From assembly GCA_000023185.1 (NCBI GenBank), contig CP001625.1, positions 372,001-436,000 on the forward strand: a stretch of 64,000 nucleotides of DNA. The letters run 5' to 3'. The position numbers and the translations under genes were made by a program. Source of the stretch: Rhizobium leguminosarum bv. trifolii WSM1325 (GTDB lineage: Bacteria; Pseudomonadota; Alphaproteobacteria; Rhizobiales; Rhizobiaceae). Shown piece after piece: positions 55,539 through 64,000 of the stretch (position 1 is the stretch's first letter; every line of letters begins with the position of its first letter). The notes under the pieces are model-generated. The model saw only the letters and a list, made by a program, of their open reading frames with translations. It was not told the DNA's origin and made no database searches.

Positions 55539-56203
55539 ACTTTCCAAATCTGCGGCCGACCTGGCCGCGATGAGGAGCACCGGCTCGAAGAAGTGCCTCT
55601 TCCCAGCCCACCCAGTCGGGGCCGAGCCAGTCAACATTCAGTAGCGGCAGTTCGCCGAGTTCGGTTCTCGTCGCTTGCCGATTTTGTTCAGCGAAATTCG
55701 GACTGCACACGGGATAGACGCAGTCATCGAACAGGAATTCTGCCCTCTCGTCGACCCAGGCGCCAAGGCCATACCGCACCCTCAACTCCACGTCGGCCCG
55801 GCGAAAGTTCTTCACGTCGTCGAAATGAGATGGTCTACCATCACCTCCTGATGGCTGCGCCAGAAGTCGGGCATTCGCGGGATCAGCCACATGGTGGCGA
55901 AGACGTCGCTGCAAGCGAATGTCACGTTGCGCGCCCTATCCCCGCGCTTTATCGATTTGACGACGTCAGAGGTCCGGGAAAAGGCGCTTGCCAGCACATT
56001 GTATAGCTCCTCCCCATGGGTCGTTAACGTCACTTCTGTCCCTTGCGAATGAATAGCTGGACGCCGAGTTCGTCCTCTATCGCCTTGACCTGCCGGCTGA
56101 CGGCCACCGGCGTGATGTCGAGCTCATTTGCCGCCACGGTGAGGCTCGAATGGCGGGCGGATGCCTCGAAGATCGCGAGCGCCTTTAACGATGGGAAGTC
56201 CAC
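55480..56203 (-). pseudogene. LysR-type regulator pseudogene (GcvA-like)
   Basis: From GTG 56203 the frame reads VDFPSLKALAIFEASARHSS and LDITPVAVSRQVKAIEDELG, then hits a stop near 56035. Further frames continue MTLTTHGEELYNVLASAFSR and WLIPRMPDFWRSH, then VELRVRYGLGAWVDERAEFL. Two frameshifts and a missing C terminus make it nonfunctional. Confidence 0.85.
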
Positions 56204-56364
56204 AATAGCGCCGTACCACAGTTGAAACTCCGTTCGTTCTCAACCTTCGCCTTCCGTGACGAGGAGGATATGCCTTCAGCAAAAGCCCAAGGTCACGTGA
56301 TGCTGCCTCTCTACCAGACGACGAAAGACAAGGCGATGCCCGAAGTCAACGGCCTCGCCACTTG

Positions 56365-56538
56365 CTGCAATGTACGGTGCTGCTCTGGGCGATCGTCCTC
56401 GGCTACCTCTTCTTCAACGATATTCCCGGTGCACGGATCATCATCTGCGCCGCAATCATTTCAGTTGCGGGGCTCTTCATCCTACACCGGAAGAATCTGA
56501 AGGAGACGGTTCCGGCTACGGGCGGTTGGGCGGCTTGA
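56365..56538 (+). pseudogene. C-terminal DMT (EamA) transporter remnant
   Basis: VLLWAIVLGYLFFNDIPGAR, IIICAAIISVAGLFILHRKN form the last helices of a drug/metabolite exporter, ending at a TGA at 56538. No upstream helices are readable. Confidence 0.65.
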
Positions 56539-56707
56539 GCAGGTTCGAACCGGAGACCCGTGGTTTGCGCACATTTGAGAACCTGATTGCAACCGTTTTC
56601 GCAGGTGAACAGGTTGGCGTAGTGGTGCGTTCTTTCGGTACCCACCTTGAGAAGGCCGACCACTTGCTTTATATGATGCGTGATGATTGATGCGTGATGA
56701 GGCGAAG

Positions 56708-56935
56708 ATGAGAACGACCTTGGCAATCGACGACGATGTGCTGACCGCCGCAAAAGCGATGGCAACCCAGCAGCACCGGAGCGTCGGCGAGGTCATTTCC
56801 GAGCTGGCGAGACGTTCTCTGCGCCGACCGCCGAGCAGCGGCGAGCGCAATGGCATTCCTCTCTTGTCAACACGGCCGGATACGCCGCCAGTGACGCTCG
56901 AAATCGTGAACGCCATGCGTGACGAACTGCCGTGA
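56708..56935 (+). CDS. vapB: VapB-type ribbon-helix-helix antitoxin
   Basis: The 75-residue protein starts MRTTLAIDDDVLTAAKAMA, a ribbon-helix-helix DNA-binding domain, and has a disordered C-terminal tail that would bind the toxin. ATG 56708 is chosen because the domain begins there. The toxin gene overlaps its end by four bases. Confidence 0.85.
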   Translation: MRTTLAIDDDVLTAAKAMATQQHRSVGEVISELARRSLRRPPSSGERNGIPLLSTRPDTPPVTLEIVNAMRDELP

Positions 56936-57375
56936 CTTTCCTGCTCGACGTCAATGTGCTGATTGCCTTAATCGATCCGGGCCATGTAGCCCATGATGAT
57001 GCGCACGAATGGTTCGCGGCGATAGGTCAGAGCGCGTGGGCTACCTGCCCCATTACCGAAAATGGTGTCATCCGGATTGTCGGCAACCCCCAATATCCCA
57101 ACTCTCCCGGTTCACCGTCACTCGTGATGGAAATTGTCCGCAAATTGCGGTCGCTCCCCGGTCACAGTTTTTGGCCGGACGATGTGAGCCTTGTCGGGTC
57201 AGGTGATATCGCTCCCGCGAAAATTCTAACATCGGGGCAGGTAACTGACACCTACCTGCTCGCGCTAGCCAAGGCGCGTGGGGGCCAGCTGGCAACATTC
57301 GATCGCAAGCTGTCAGCAGCAGCGGTTACAAGGGGCAATTCTGCCTTGCACCTGATCACCACGAGTAGATCGTGA
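56932..57375 (+). CDS. vapC: VapC-type PIN-domain toxin
   Basis: The 147-residue PIN ribonuclease begins with GTG 56932 and has LLDVNVLIALIDPGHVAHDD (first catalytic Asp), ENGVIRIVGNP (acidic Glu) and a closing TDTYLLALAKARGGQLATFD with further Asp residues. It would cleave RNA when released from VapB. The pair looks intact in an otherwise eroded stretch. Confidence 0.88.
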   Translation: MTFLLDVNVLIALIDPGHVAHDDAHEWFAAIGQSAWATCPITENGVIRIVGNPQYPNSPGSPSLVMEIVRKLRSLPGHSFWPDDVSLVGSGDIAPAKILTSGQVTDTYLLALAKARGGQLATFDRKLSAAAVTRGNSALHLITTSRS

Positions 57376-57426
57376 GTTCCCGTCAATCCCCCGCTATTTT
57401 CAGGGTCAGTGGCGTAAAGGGTATTT

Positions 57427-57549
57427 ATGGAACTTCCAGAATGGATCCGCATGGGCCATCCCCTCGACGGAGACTTGTTCGAGATCATGACGGAAGACGC
57501 CACGTTGGTCGCGACGGTTCCCTTCCGCTCGGCGGTACAGTTGAGCTAG
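57427..57549 (+). pseudogene. 3' remnant of a DUF6894 gene
   Basis: LFEIMTEDATLVATVPFRSA matches the end of the DUF6894 gene at 38121. Upstream residues are unrelated. It lies in the same position relative to the adjacent crp copy as in the intact pair. Confidence 0.75.
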
Positions 57550-57650
57550 CGCCCCGGCGGACGCGCTCACAAGCTCCAGTGTCAAAACCGCACAGAGCGT
57601 GAAGCTCCCGAACGAAAGGGATATCATCTCCCATTCTCGGGGGCGATGCC

Positions 57651-58420
57651 CTGACAGAATTGCGGCAGAGGCAGGTGAACAACAGATTGTTGCGGCGATT
57701 TCCGGAGGATGCCTTCGAGCTTCTCGCGCCGCTCCTCGAGTCCATCGATCTTCCCGTCAACCATTTGCTGGTGCGACCGCGCCAGCCGGTAGAACACGTC
57801 TGTTTTATCGAGAGCGGCCTCGCCTCGATAGTTGCGGAAAGCGCCGACGGCAGAAGCGTCGAGATCCGCCACATCGGACGCGAGGGCATCGCCGGCTACC
57901 CGGTCGTCCTCGGCGTCGACCGAACCCCGAACAAGACCTTCATGCAGTGGCCGGCCACGGGCTTCAGGTGGCGACCGAAGATTTTCTTCCGATCCTTGAT
58001 CACCCCAAGGTGCGGCAACTGCTGCTGCGCTATGTGCATACCTGCGAACAGCAGCTTGCCCACAGCGCGCTTGCAGCCGCCAAATTCAACGTGCATCAGC
58101 GGCTCGCGCGCTGGCTGCTCATGTGCCACGACCGCATCGATGGAAATCATCGGCCGCTAACGCATGATTTCCTGGCGTTGATGCTGGGCATCAGGCGGGC
58201 GGGCGTCACCAACGAACTGCACATTCTCGAAGGCATGCATGCGATCAAGTCGACGCGCGGCAACGTCCGCATCCTGGATCGCGGCATTCTGATCGAGATC
58301 GCTGCCGGCTGCTACGGTGTGCCGGAGCAGGAATATGAGCGGCTGATCGAGGCGCCGGGACGGCTGGCGGTTCATCCCGCAGGGAGCCTGAACGGACATC
58401 ATGCGATCGGCGGCCGGTAG
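57651..58420 (+). pseudogene. broken copy of the 37248 Crp/Fnr gene
   Basis: It is highly similar to the intact gene over its whole length (FIESGLASIVAESADG, HIGREGIAGYPVVLG, LTHDFLALMLGIRRAGVTNE). The start codon is CTG where the intact gene has ATG, and one missing base near 57949 (after TPNKTFMQ) shifts the frame. The C-terminal part is open to 58420. Confidence 0.88.
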
Positions 58421-58449
58421 ACCGAAAGCTTCGTCGCCTTGCGCGATTA

Positions 58450-58653
58450 CTATATTTCCGCGTTGTCGTTGAACGGCAGGCCGCGCGTTCTCCATTCGTC
58501 CCTCAGAATATCTTCCAGGTCCTCGACCGTGAACTCGTTGAAATTCGCCCAGAGCTGGACGGCCAGGGACTTCAAATTCGACGTTTCTGGGTCGGCCTCT
58601 GCCGCCGCGGCAAGCCGATAGATCTGGTCGCGGAGTGCATCTCTCTCTGTCAT
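58450..58653 (-). CDS. hypothetical protein, 67 aa
   Basis: MTERDALRDQIYRLAAAAEA, then a compact domain WANFNEFTVEDLEDILRDEW. It is helical and acidic, with no known function. A frameshifted copy lies at 13926-14045. No ribosome-binding site stands out. Confidence 0.65.
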   Translation of the reverse strand: MTERDALRDQIYRLAAAAEADPETSNLKSLAVQLWANFNEFTVEDLEDILRDEWRTRGLPFNDNAEI

Positions 58654-58954
58654 GTCGTCCTCATGGCTCTGCCGACGCCTCCTTGCGCTGGCAAGCAGCG
58701 ATCATGGTAAATTCCAAAAGGCCTCGGACAGTTCCGATGAGGCTGCCGATTTCAGATGCGCGATCCCGATGCTCATTATCGAGGCACCTAATCTGGCTAG
58801 CCACTCGCGGCGTCGCGCGTGCCTACGGAAGTAGGCCTCGCGTCTTCGAGTGTTTTGGAATGTGGATGCAACCAATGAGCATACGTTCGCGTTGCCATCG
58901 GGCCAAGCTGGTGGCAACTTCCAGCATTCACGCGCCTAGAACAGGACAGCCCCT
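58654..58954. other. no confident gene
   Basis: Upstream region of kup; only weak frames. No exact GGAAC-N18-TT site in this stretch. Confidence 0.4.
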
Positions 58955-60856
58955 TTGACCGATGCCAAGCTGCGATCAGCAGATCCGGAACTGGAACACC
59001 AGAACCGGCGAGGACTGCCATCGCTCGTTCTCGCTGCATTGGGCGTCGTCTATGGCGACATCGGAACTAGCCCGCTTTATGCATTTAGAGAGGCTCTCCA
59101 CGCCACCGGCGGATCCGGAGCTCATCGTGCAGAGGTGCTTGGGATCCTGTCCCTGATCGTCTGGGCACTCACGATCGTAGTCACCTTGAAGTACGTAACG
59201 TTCGTTTTGAAGGCAGACAACCGGGGTGAAGGCGGCACGCTGTCCCTCATGACTCTCGCCCGCGAGAGTCTGACCGGGCGCCCCAAATGGGTGCTTGTCC
59301 TGGGCGTGATCGGCGGCTCGCTGTTCCTCGGCGACGCGATCATCACGCCTGCGATCTCAGTACTGTCTGCGGTCGAGGGCATCGACGTGGTCGCACCGGC
59401 GTTGTCCAAGTGGATCGTGCCAATCACTCTCACGATCATCGCCATGCTGTTTTTCGTCCAGCGGTTCGGGACGAGCGGCGTGGCGTCGGTGTTCGGTCCC
59501 GTAACGGCTCTGTGGTTTATCGTCCTTGGCGTCAGCGGGGCGATCCACATATTTGACGACCCGTCGGTGTTAGCAGCAGTCAATCCGGTCCACGCAGTCC
59601 GGTATATTGCAAACCACATCGGCTCAGCCATCGCGGTGCTTGGGGCCGTCTTTCTTGCCGTGACCGGCGCCGAGGCCCTCTATGTCGACCTTGGACATTT
59701 CGGACGCCGTCCGATTGTCACGGCGTGGTTTTTGCTCGTCTTCCCCAGTCTGCTTCTGAACTACTTCGGGCAAGGAGCGTTCGTGCTCGCGAACCCGCAG
59801 ATGGCTGAGCATCCTTTTTTCAGCATGCATCCGGAGTGGGCGCGGATTCCTATGGTCTGTCTGGCCACCGCGGCAACGGTCATCGCCAGCCAGGCCGTGA
59901 TCTCCGGCGCTTATTCCCTTGTCCGTCAGGCGATGCACCTCAACCTGCTTCCGCGCCTGCGAATCCTCCACACCTCCGAAACTCAGTCCGGACAGATCTT
60001 CATGCCGCAGGTGAACAACCTGCTGTTCATCTTCGTGGCTGCTCTGGTGCTCTTCTTCCAAAACTCGAGCGGCCTTTCCGCCGCCTATGGCATCGCCGTG
60101 ACAGGCGAAATGTTCATCACTTCGATCCTCCTGTTCATCGTGATGCGGCGGATCTGGAGCTGGAAGCTGGCGACGGCTCTTGCCGTCATCGTGCCGATGA
60201 CACTGATCGACGCCGGGTTTCTAGCCGCCAACATTGCGAAGTTCGCAGATGGCGGATGGGTTCCCGTTGCGGTGGCGACGACGATGGCTCTCGTCATGCA
60301 GACATGGACGGCGGGGCGTCGGCTGCTTGCCGCCCGCACCAAGGCCGACGAAATCCCGCTTACGACAATTATCGACAACCTGGCCCGGAAGAAGCCGCCG
60401 ACGGTGCCCGGGACGGCAATGTTCCTGACGAGCGACATCGAAGGCGCGCCAACCGCGCTCCTCCACAGTCTGAAGCACTACAAGGTGCTCCATGAGCAGA
60501 ACGTCATTCTCAGCGTCGTGACTTCGACCACGCCGTTCGTGCGGGATGATGAGAAAATCTTTCTCGAAAGCTTCAATCGCCACTTCAGTCGGCTGGTGAT
60601 CACGTTCGGCTACATGGAGACGCCCAACATCCCTCGTGCGCTCGTTCTCGCCCGCAAGCTTGGTCTGAAGTTCGACATCATGTCGACCTCATTCTTCCTT
60701 TCCCGCCGAACGATCCTCCCGTCGAAGAAGGGCGGCCTGCCTTTCTGGCAGGACCGGCTGTTCATCTCGCTTGCGCAAAATGCTAGCAATGCGACAGACT
60801 ATTTCGGCCTGCCGTCGGGGCGAGTGGTCGAACTCGGGCTGCAGACATCCATTTAG
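58955..60856 (+). CDS. kup: Kup potassium transporter
   Basis: The 633-residue protein has the KUP signature ALGVVYGDIGTSPLYAFREA, about twelve hydrophobic segments and a C-terminal cytoplasmic domain with MFLTSDIEGAPTALLHSLKH. It imports K+ with protons. The start appears to be TTG 58955 without a strong ribosome-binding site. Rhizobia often carry several kup genes. The antiporter gene follows after 28 bases and probably shares its transcript. Confidence 0.94.
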   Translation: MTDAKLRSADPELEHQNRRGLPSLVLAALGVVYGDIGTSPLYAFREALHATGGSGAHRAEVLGILSLIVWALTIVVTLKYVTFVLKADNRGEGGTLSLMTLARESLTGRPKWVLVLGVIGGSLFLGDAIITPAISVLSAVEGIDVVAPALSKWIVPITLTIIAMLFFVQRFGTSGVASVFGPVTALWFIVLGVSGAIHIFDDPSVLAAVNPVHAVRYIANHIGSAIAVLGAVFLAVTGAEALYVDLGHFGRRPIVTAWFLLVFPSLLLNYFGQGAFVLANPQMAEHPFFSMHPEWARIPMVCLATAATVIASQAVISGAYSLVRQAMHLNLLPRLRILHTSETQSGQIFMPQVNNLLFIFVAALVLFFQNSSGLSAAYGIAVTGEMFITSILLFIVMRRIWSWKLATALAVIVPMTLIDAGFLAANIAKFADGGWVPVAVATTMALVMQTWTAGRRLLAARTKADEIPLTTIIDNLARKKPPTVPGTAMFLTSDIEGAPTALLHSLKHYKVLHEQNVILSVVTSTTPFVRDDEKIFLESFNRHFSRLVITFGYMETPNIPRALVLARKLGLKFDIMSTSFFLSRRTILPSKKGGLPFWQDRLFISLAQNASNATDYFGLPSGRVVELGLQTSI

Positions 60857-60884
60857 CGGTACCGATGAGCGCCGGTCTCCCATC

Positions 60885-62162
60885 ATGTTGCGAGGAACTC
60901 CGATCTTGTCCGTCTTCGATCTCATCTCGCTGCTTCTGGTTCTCACTGCCGGGTTCTCCTGGATCAACCATCGCTATTTCAGGCTTCCCCCCTCGATCGG
61001 GATCCTGGTGATGGGACTTGCGGCCTCAGCTTTGCTCGTCCTGCTGGAGCTTTCCATTCCAGACGTCTCAATCTACGCGGACGTAGCAGCCCTTGTGCGG
61101 CAGGTCGACTTTCAAACGACCGTCATGAACGGGCTTCTCGCCTTCCTCCTGTTTGCCGGCTCGCTCCATGTCGACTTTTCCGCCCTTCGCTCGCGTGTCG
61201 CGGTCGTTGGAGCGATGGCTACCATCGGCGTGCTCCTATCAACGGTGCTCATCGGCGTGGCGATGTGGGCCTTGGCGGCCCTGTTTGGCATAGAGCTGCC
61301 GTTCCTGTGGGCGCTGGTGTTCGGCGCGCTGATCAGCCCCACCGATCCCGTGGCGGTTCTCTCGACGCTCAAGGCCGTAAAGGTCCCGCAAGCGCTCGAG
61401 ACGGACATGGCGGGCGAGTCGCTGTTCAACGACGGTGTAGGGGTCGTCGTGTTCACAGCGTTGCTGGCGCTGGCGAGCGACGGCGCAGACGTCGGCGCGG
61501 CGCAGGTCGCGGAACTCTTCGTTGTCGAGGCACTGGGAGGGGCAGTCGTGGGACTGATAACAGGTTACGCCGCATACCGGGCGATGAGGGCGATCGACGA
61601 CTATCCCGTTGAGGTGTTGATTTCCATCGCACTGGCGATGGGTTGCTATTCCCTCGCCTCCGCACTGCATATGAGCGGCCCGATCGCCGTCGTGGCTGCC
61701 GGAATCCTGGTTGGCAACCGTGGTCCTAAGGACGCACTCAGCGACGTGACGCAGCGGTATCTCTTCGGCTTCTGGACGTTGGTGGATCAGATCCTCAACT
61801 CGGTGCTCTTCCTCCTCATCGGGCTTGAGGTTCTTATTCTTCGCTACGAGACGTCAATCCTGCCGCTCGCCCTCGCCGCCATACCCGTGGCGCTCGCGGC
61901 CCGCTTCGCGTCGACGATCATTCCCGTGACCCTCCTCCGCAGACACTACGACTTCGTCCGCGGTACCGTGATCATTCTTGTCTGGGGAGGTCTCAGGGGC
62001 GGCATATCGATCGCCTTGGCGCTGTCCCTTCCGGAAACGCCCTTCAAGGCGGCTCTGCTTGCAGCGACCTATGCCGTCGTGATCTTCTCGATCGTGGTTC
62101 AGGGACTGACGCTGGCGAAAGTCGCCAGCCGCGCGTTGCGGCCATCCGGCCCTTCGCTGTAA
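60885..62162 (+). CDS. Na+/H+ antiporter (CPA1/NhaP type)
   Basis: The 425-residue protein has about twelve hydrophobic segments, the ion-site LISPTDPVAVLSTLK and AGESLFNDGVGVVVF (acidic ND pair) and VWGGLRGGISIALALSLP. It exports Na+ (or K+) for protons. Together with kup it suggests a salt/pH homeostasis unit. ATG 60885 has only a weak ribosome-binding site; a TTG at 60906 is possible. Confidence 0.92.
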   Translation: MLRGTPILSVFDLISLLLVLTAGFSWINHRYFRLPPSIGILVMGLAASALLVLLELSIPDVSIYADVAALVRQVDFQTTVMNGLLAFLLFAGSLHVDFSALRSRVAVVGAMATIGVLLSTVLIGVAMWALAALFGIELPFLWALVFGALISPTDPVAVLSTLKAVKVPQALETDMAGESLFNDGVGVVVFTALLALASDGADVGAAQVAELFVVEALGGAVVGLITGYAAYRAMRAIDDYPVEVLISIALAMGCYSLASALHMSGPIAVVAAGILVGNRGPKDALSDVTQRYLFGFWTLVDQILNSVLFLLIGLEVLILRYETSILPLALAAIPVALAARFASTIIPVTLLRRHYDFVRGTVIILVWGGLRGGISIALALSLPETPFKAALLAATYAVVIFSIVVQGLTLAKVASRALRPSGPSL

Positions 62163-62192
62163 AGAATAACAGTAGCTTGAGTGGACGCCGGA

Positions 62193-62303
62193 ATGAACAT
62201 CAACAAGAAGTGGATACCCTTCGTAATCGTCATCCTAGCCCTCCTCGCAGTAGCGCAAATCGCCCTCGTGGGCGCGGGGGCGATGGGATGGTTCGGCTCG
62301 TAG
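62193..62303 (+). CDS. small single-pass membrane peptide, 36 aa
   Basis: MNINKKWIPFVIVILALLAV, then AQIALVGAGAMGWFGS and a stop. One strong helix with a basic N terminus. It lies 30 bases after the antiporter gene and could be an accessory peptide. Confidence 0.45.
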   Translation: MNINKKWIPFVIVILALLAVAQIALVGAGAMGWFGS

Positions 62304-62395
62304 CGAGATGGCCGTTCAGAAAGATAGCCGCCGAACCGCCCGGTCACATCGGCAACAACGGCTATTAGACCAGGCGGAAGCGAGGTGACGGCGCC

Positions 62396-62815
62396 ATGAG
62401 GGTCGCCATTCATACGCTCGGCACGCGCGGAGATGTTCAGCCCTATGTCGCTCTGGCACTGGGATTGATCGAGCGAGGACATCGAGTACAGCTCGCTGCT
62501 CCGGTTCAGTTCGAGAGCATGGTGCTAGACCACGGCATCGCATTCGCCTCCCTTCCCGGAGAGTTTCTCGCTCTTCTCGATACTCCTGAAGGAAAGACGG
62601 CGATCGCCGGCAGCAAGGGCTTCAGTGCCGGCTTCAAGCTGCTCAAGTACGCCCGTCCGCTGATGCGAAGCCTGTTCGACGCGGAATGGAAAGCAGCCAA
62701 GGCCTTCACACCCGATATCTTCGTGCATCATCCGAAAGCAATCGCGGTGCCACACATGGCAGAGGCGCTTCAGCGCCCCGGCTTCATCGAGGCTGCTGCG
62801 AACAAACTGCATTGA
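62396..62815 (+). pseudogene. N-terminal fragment of a GT28/UGT-type glycosyltransferase
   Basis: The 139 residues MRVAIHTLGTRGDVQPYVAL and the following acceptor-domain segment match sterol-glucosyltransferase-like enzymes, which are normally ~400 residues. The C-terminal donor-binding domain is missing and the end (IEAAANKLH) is not family-like. A truncated gene; it might still be translated. Confidence 0.75.
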
Positions 62816-63221
62816 GCCCCATGAATGGCGTCCTGCCCGGTCGAGAGGCCATTCGTGCCAAGCGGGCAAGATCGGGAGAGGGCGATAAACTACAGCAATG
62901 CCGCAATGTGCGTACGCGAAAGGTATGCTCGCCTACAAGATCGATGGCTTGCATTTCATGCGCGGTTCTCTCGATATATCTATCGATTGAGATCCAGCGC
63001 TTACGCAGCGGAAGGTCAATGAATGCTGTTTAGGAGACGGAAGCCGCTCTCACTGGCTCAGCGGATCCGTGCCGTCTTTTGGCCATCCAAGGGGCTATTG
63101 CGGTCCATCGTCGCCTTCGATAACAGTGCACCAATCTCCAGGCTGGCGACCTGATATCCATCGCTTCACCGGATATCCGTTCTCAGCTAGGCAGCAAGAG
63201 GGCGGACGTCGCCCTCCCCGA
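62816..63221. other. no gene seen
   Basis: No supported coding frame between the truncated glycosyltransferase and the copper-protein genes, which converge on it. Confidence 0.45.
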
Positions 63222-63554
63222 TCACGCCGCCATCTTGCGGCAGCTATCGGCGCAATTGCGGCAGGCGTCGACGCAGCTTTGCATGTCGCCCACCCGCTCG
63301 CAGTCTTCGGCGCACTGGCCGCAGATTTCGGCGCATTCCCGGCAGACATGCTTGTGGTGCTCCGAGCCGATCAGCATAAAGTGCGCAGAGGTCCGGCAGA
63401 TCTCCGCGCAGGCCATCATCAGCTTGAAGTGCGAAGGCTTGGTATGTTCGCCGCCCAGTTCCAAGCAGTGGCCCATCGCCATCGACAGGCATTCGCTGTA
63501 GCAGGCGAGGCAGTTGTCGATGCAGGTCTTCATTTCAGTCGACATGTGATGCAT
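63222..63554 (-). CDS. four-helix-bundle copper-storage protein (Csp-like, DUF326)
   Basis: The 110-residue protein has about 14 Cys in CxxxC-type spacing along predicted helices (CIDNCLACYSECLSM, CAEICRTSAHF, CRECAEICGQCAEDC, CVDACRNCADSC). This is the pattern of Csp proteins that store Cu(I) inside a helical bundle. It has no signal peptide, so the Csp3-like cytosolic type is likely. The DUF305 gene lies just upstream, 11 bases away. Confidence 0.9.
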   Translation of the reverse strand: MHHMSTEMKTCIDNCLACYSECLSMAMGHCLELGGEHTKPSHFKLMMACAEICRTSAHFMLIGSEHHKHVCRECAEICGQCAEDCERVGDMQSCVDACRNCADSCRKMAA

Positions 63555-63565
63555 GGCTCAATCTC

Positions 63566-63997
63566 CTACTTGGCTTCCTTGTCCACCCACTTTGACATCT
63601 CTTCGATCTCCTTTTTCTGGGCTTCGATGACCTTCTGGGCCATCTGCTTAGCCTCATCATTGTCGCCGTACTTAAGCTCTACCTCCGACATGCTGATCGC
63701 GCCCATGTGGTGGGCGATCATGCCGCAGACGAAGGAGACGTCGGCGTCCTTCATCATCATCCCCTGCATCATGTTCATGTGCATAACCTTCATGCCGTCC
63801 ATCGACGCCTTCTGGTAGTCGGTCATGTCGCCCATCGGCATGCCGCCCGAAGGCATTACCGCCTTCGACATGTCCATGCCTTGGGACTTGCACTTCTCCG
63901 GGTAGGCTATCGTCGACTGGGCGAAGGAGCCCGACGGCAGGATTGCGAAGGAGGCGGCGGCTGCCGCGCACAGGGTAAGCTCGGTTAACGTCTTCAT
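63566..63997 (-). CDS. DUF305 periplasmic His/Met-rich protein
   Basis: The 143-residue protein has a signal peptide (LTLCAAAAASFAILPSGSFA) and the DUF305 core: repeated Met (MDGMKVMHMNMMQGMMM) and CGMIAHHMGAISMSEVELKY. Met/His clusters suggest periplasmic copper binding. It is co-oriented with the Csp-like gene 11 bases away and points to a copper-handling unit whose promoter lies outside the window. Confidence 0.88.
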   Translation of the reverse strand: MKTLTELTLCAAAAASFAILPSGSFAQSTIAYPEKCKSQGMDMSKAVMPSGGMPMGDMTDYQKASMDGMKVMHMNMMQGMMMKDADVSFVCGMIAHHMGAISMSEVELKYGDNDEAKQMAQKVIEAQKKEIEEMSKWVDKEAK

Positions 63998-64000
63998 CTT

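Overview
This window looks like accessory (plasmid-type) DNA from an alphaproteobacterium of the Rhizobiaceae (Sinorhizobium/Ensifer or Rhizobium). The evidence is the GC-rich composition, rhizobial families (DUF982, DUF2243, DUF2934, DUF6894, Usg, DUF892), a CIRCE-controlled groESL, and above all many copies of the motif GGAAC-N18-TT. That motif is the promoter signature of the EcfG/RpoE2 sigma factor, which runs the alphaproteobacterial general stress response (GSR). I saw no rRNA, tRNA, CRISPR array, replication module or intact insertion sequence.

Layout. 1-2.9 kb: a membrane protein cut by the window edge, then decayed DNA. 2.9-4.8 kb: orphan complex I subunits nuoC-nuoD. 5.0-9.5 kb: a complete cyanophycin cassette on the minus strand (cphA, isoaspartyl peptidase, cyanophycinase). 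9.8-18 kb: a mosaic of intact GSR genes (Mn-catalase, nuoB, small secreted and membrane proteins) mixed with broken copies of sigma factor, sdhD, hsp20, yciE and ndh. 18-24.5 kb: DUF982/DUF2243 operon, MBL hydrolase, an sdhD paralogue, an EcfG-like sigma factor, an SPW-type membrane protein, a Zn alcohol dehydrogenase and an esterase. 24.6-32.8 kb: a molybdopterin oxidoreductase, cytochromes c and a caa3-type oxidase. 32.9-36.9 kb: iron-permease-like protein, NUDIX, CtaG, NmrA-like and AraC genes. 37-44.5 kb: Crp/Fnr regulators, DUF6894, a thioredoxin-reductase-like flavoprotein, Usg and several small proteins. 44.6-50.5 kb: groESL, a GT4 glycosyltransferase and amylo-alpha-1,6-glucosidase. 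50.5-58.4 kb: more gene remnants, a redox/SDR/LysR cluster and a VapBC module. 58.4-64 kb: Kup, a Na+/H+ antiporter, and a copper pair (Csp-like and DUF305).

How it fits together. By eye I find about 22 exact GGAAC-N18-TT sites, nearly all within roughly 100 bp upstream of a start codon and correctly oriented. From base composition I would expect only a handful anywhere in 64 kb. One drives the island's own sigma gene. Two sites are near-palindromes able to fire in both directions. The predicted regulon joins peroxide detoxification, formaldehyde/alcohol oxidation, an alternative respiratory chain, complex I Q-module subunits, and storage of nitrogen as cyanophycin.

Many genes have a truncated second copy elsewhere in the window, sometimes with its promoter still attached. 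This suggests two related stress islands that merged or a duplication that is now eroding. All regulatory statements are inferred from sequence.
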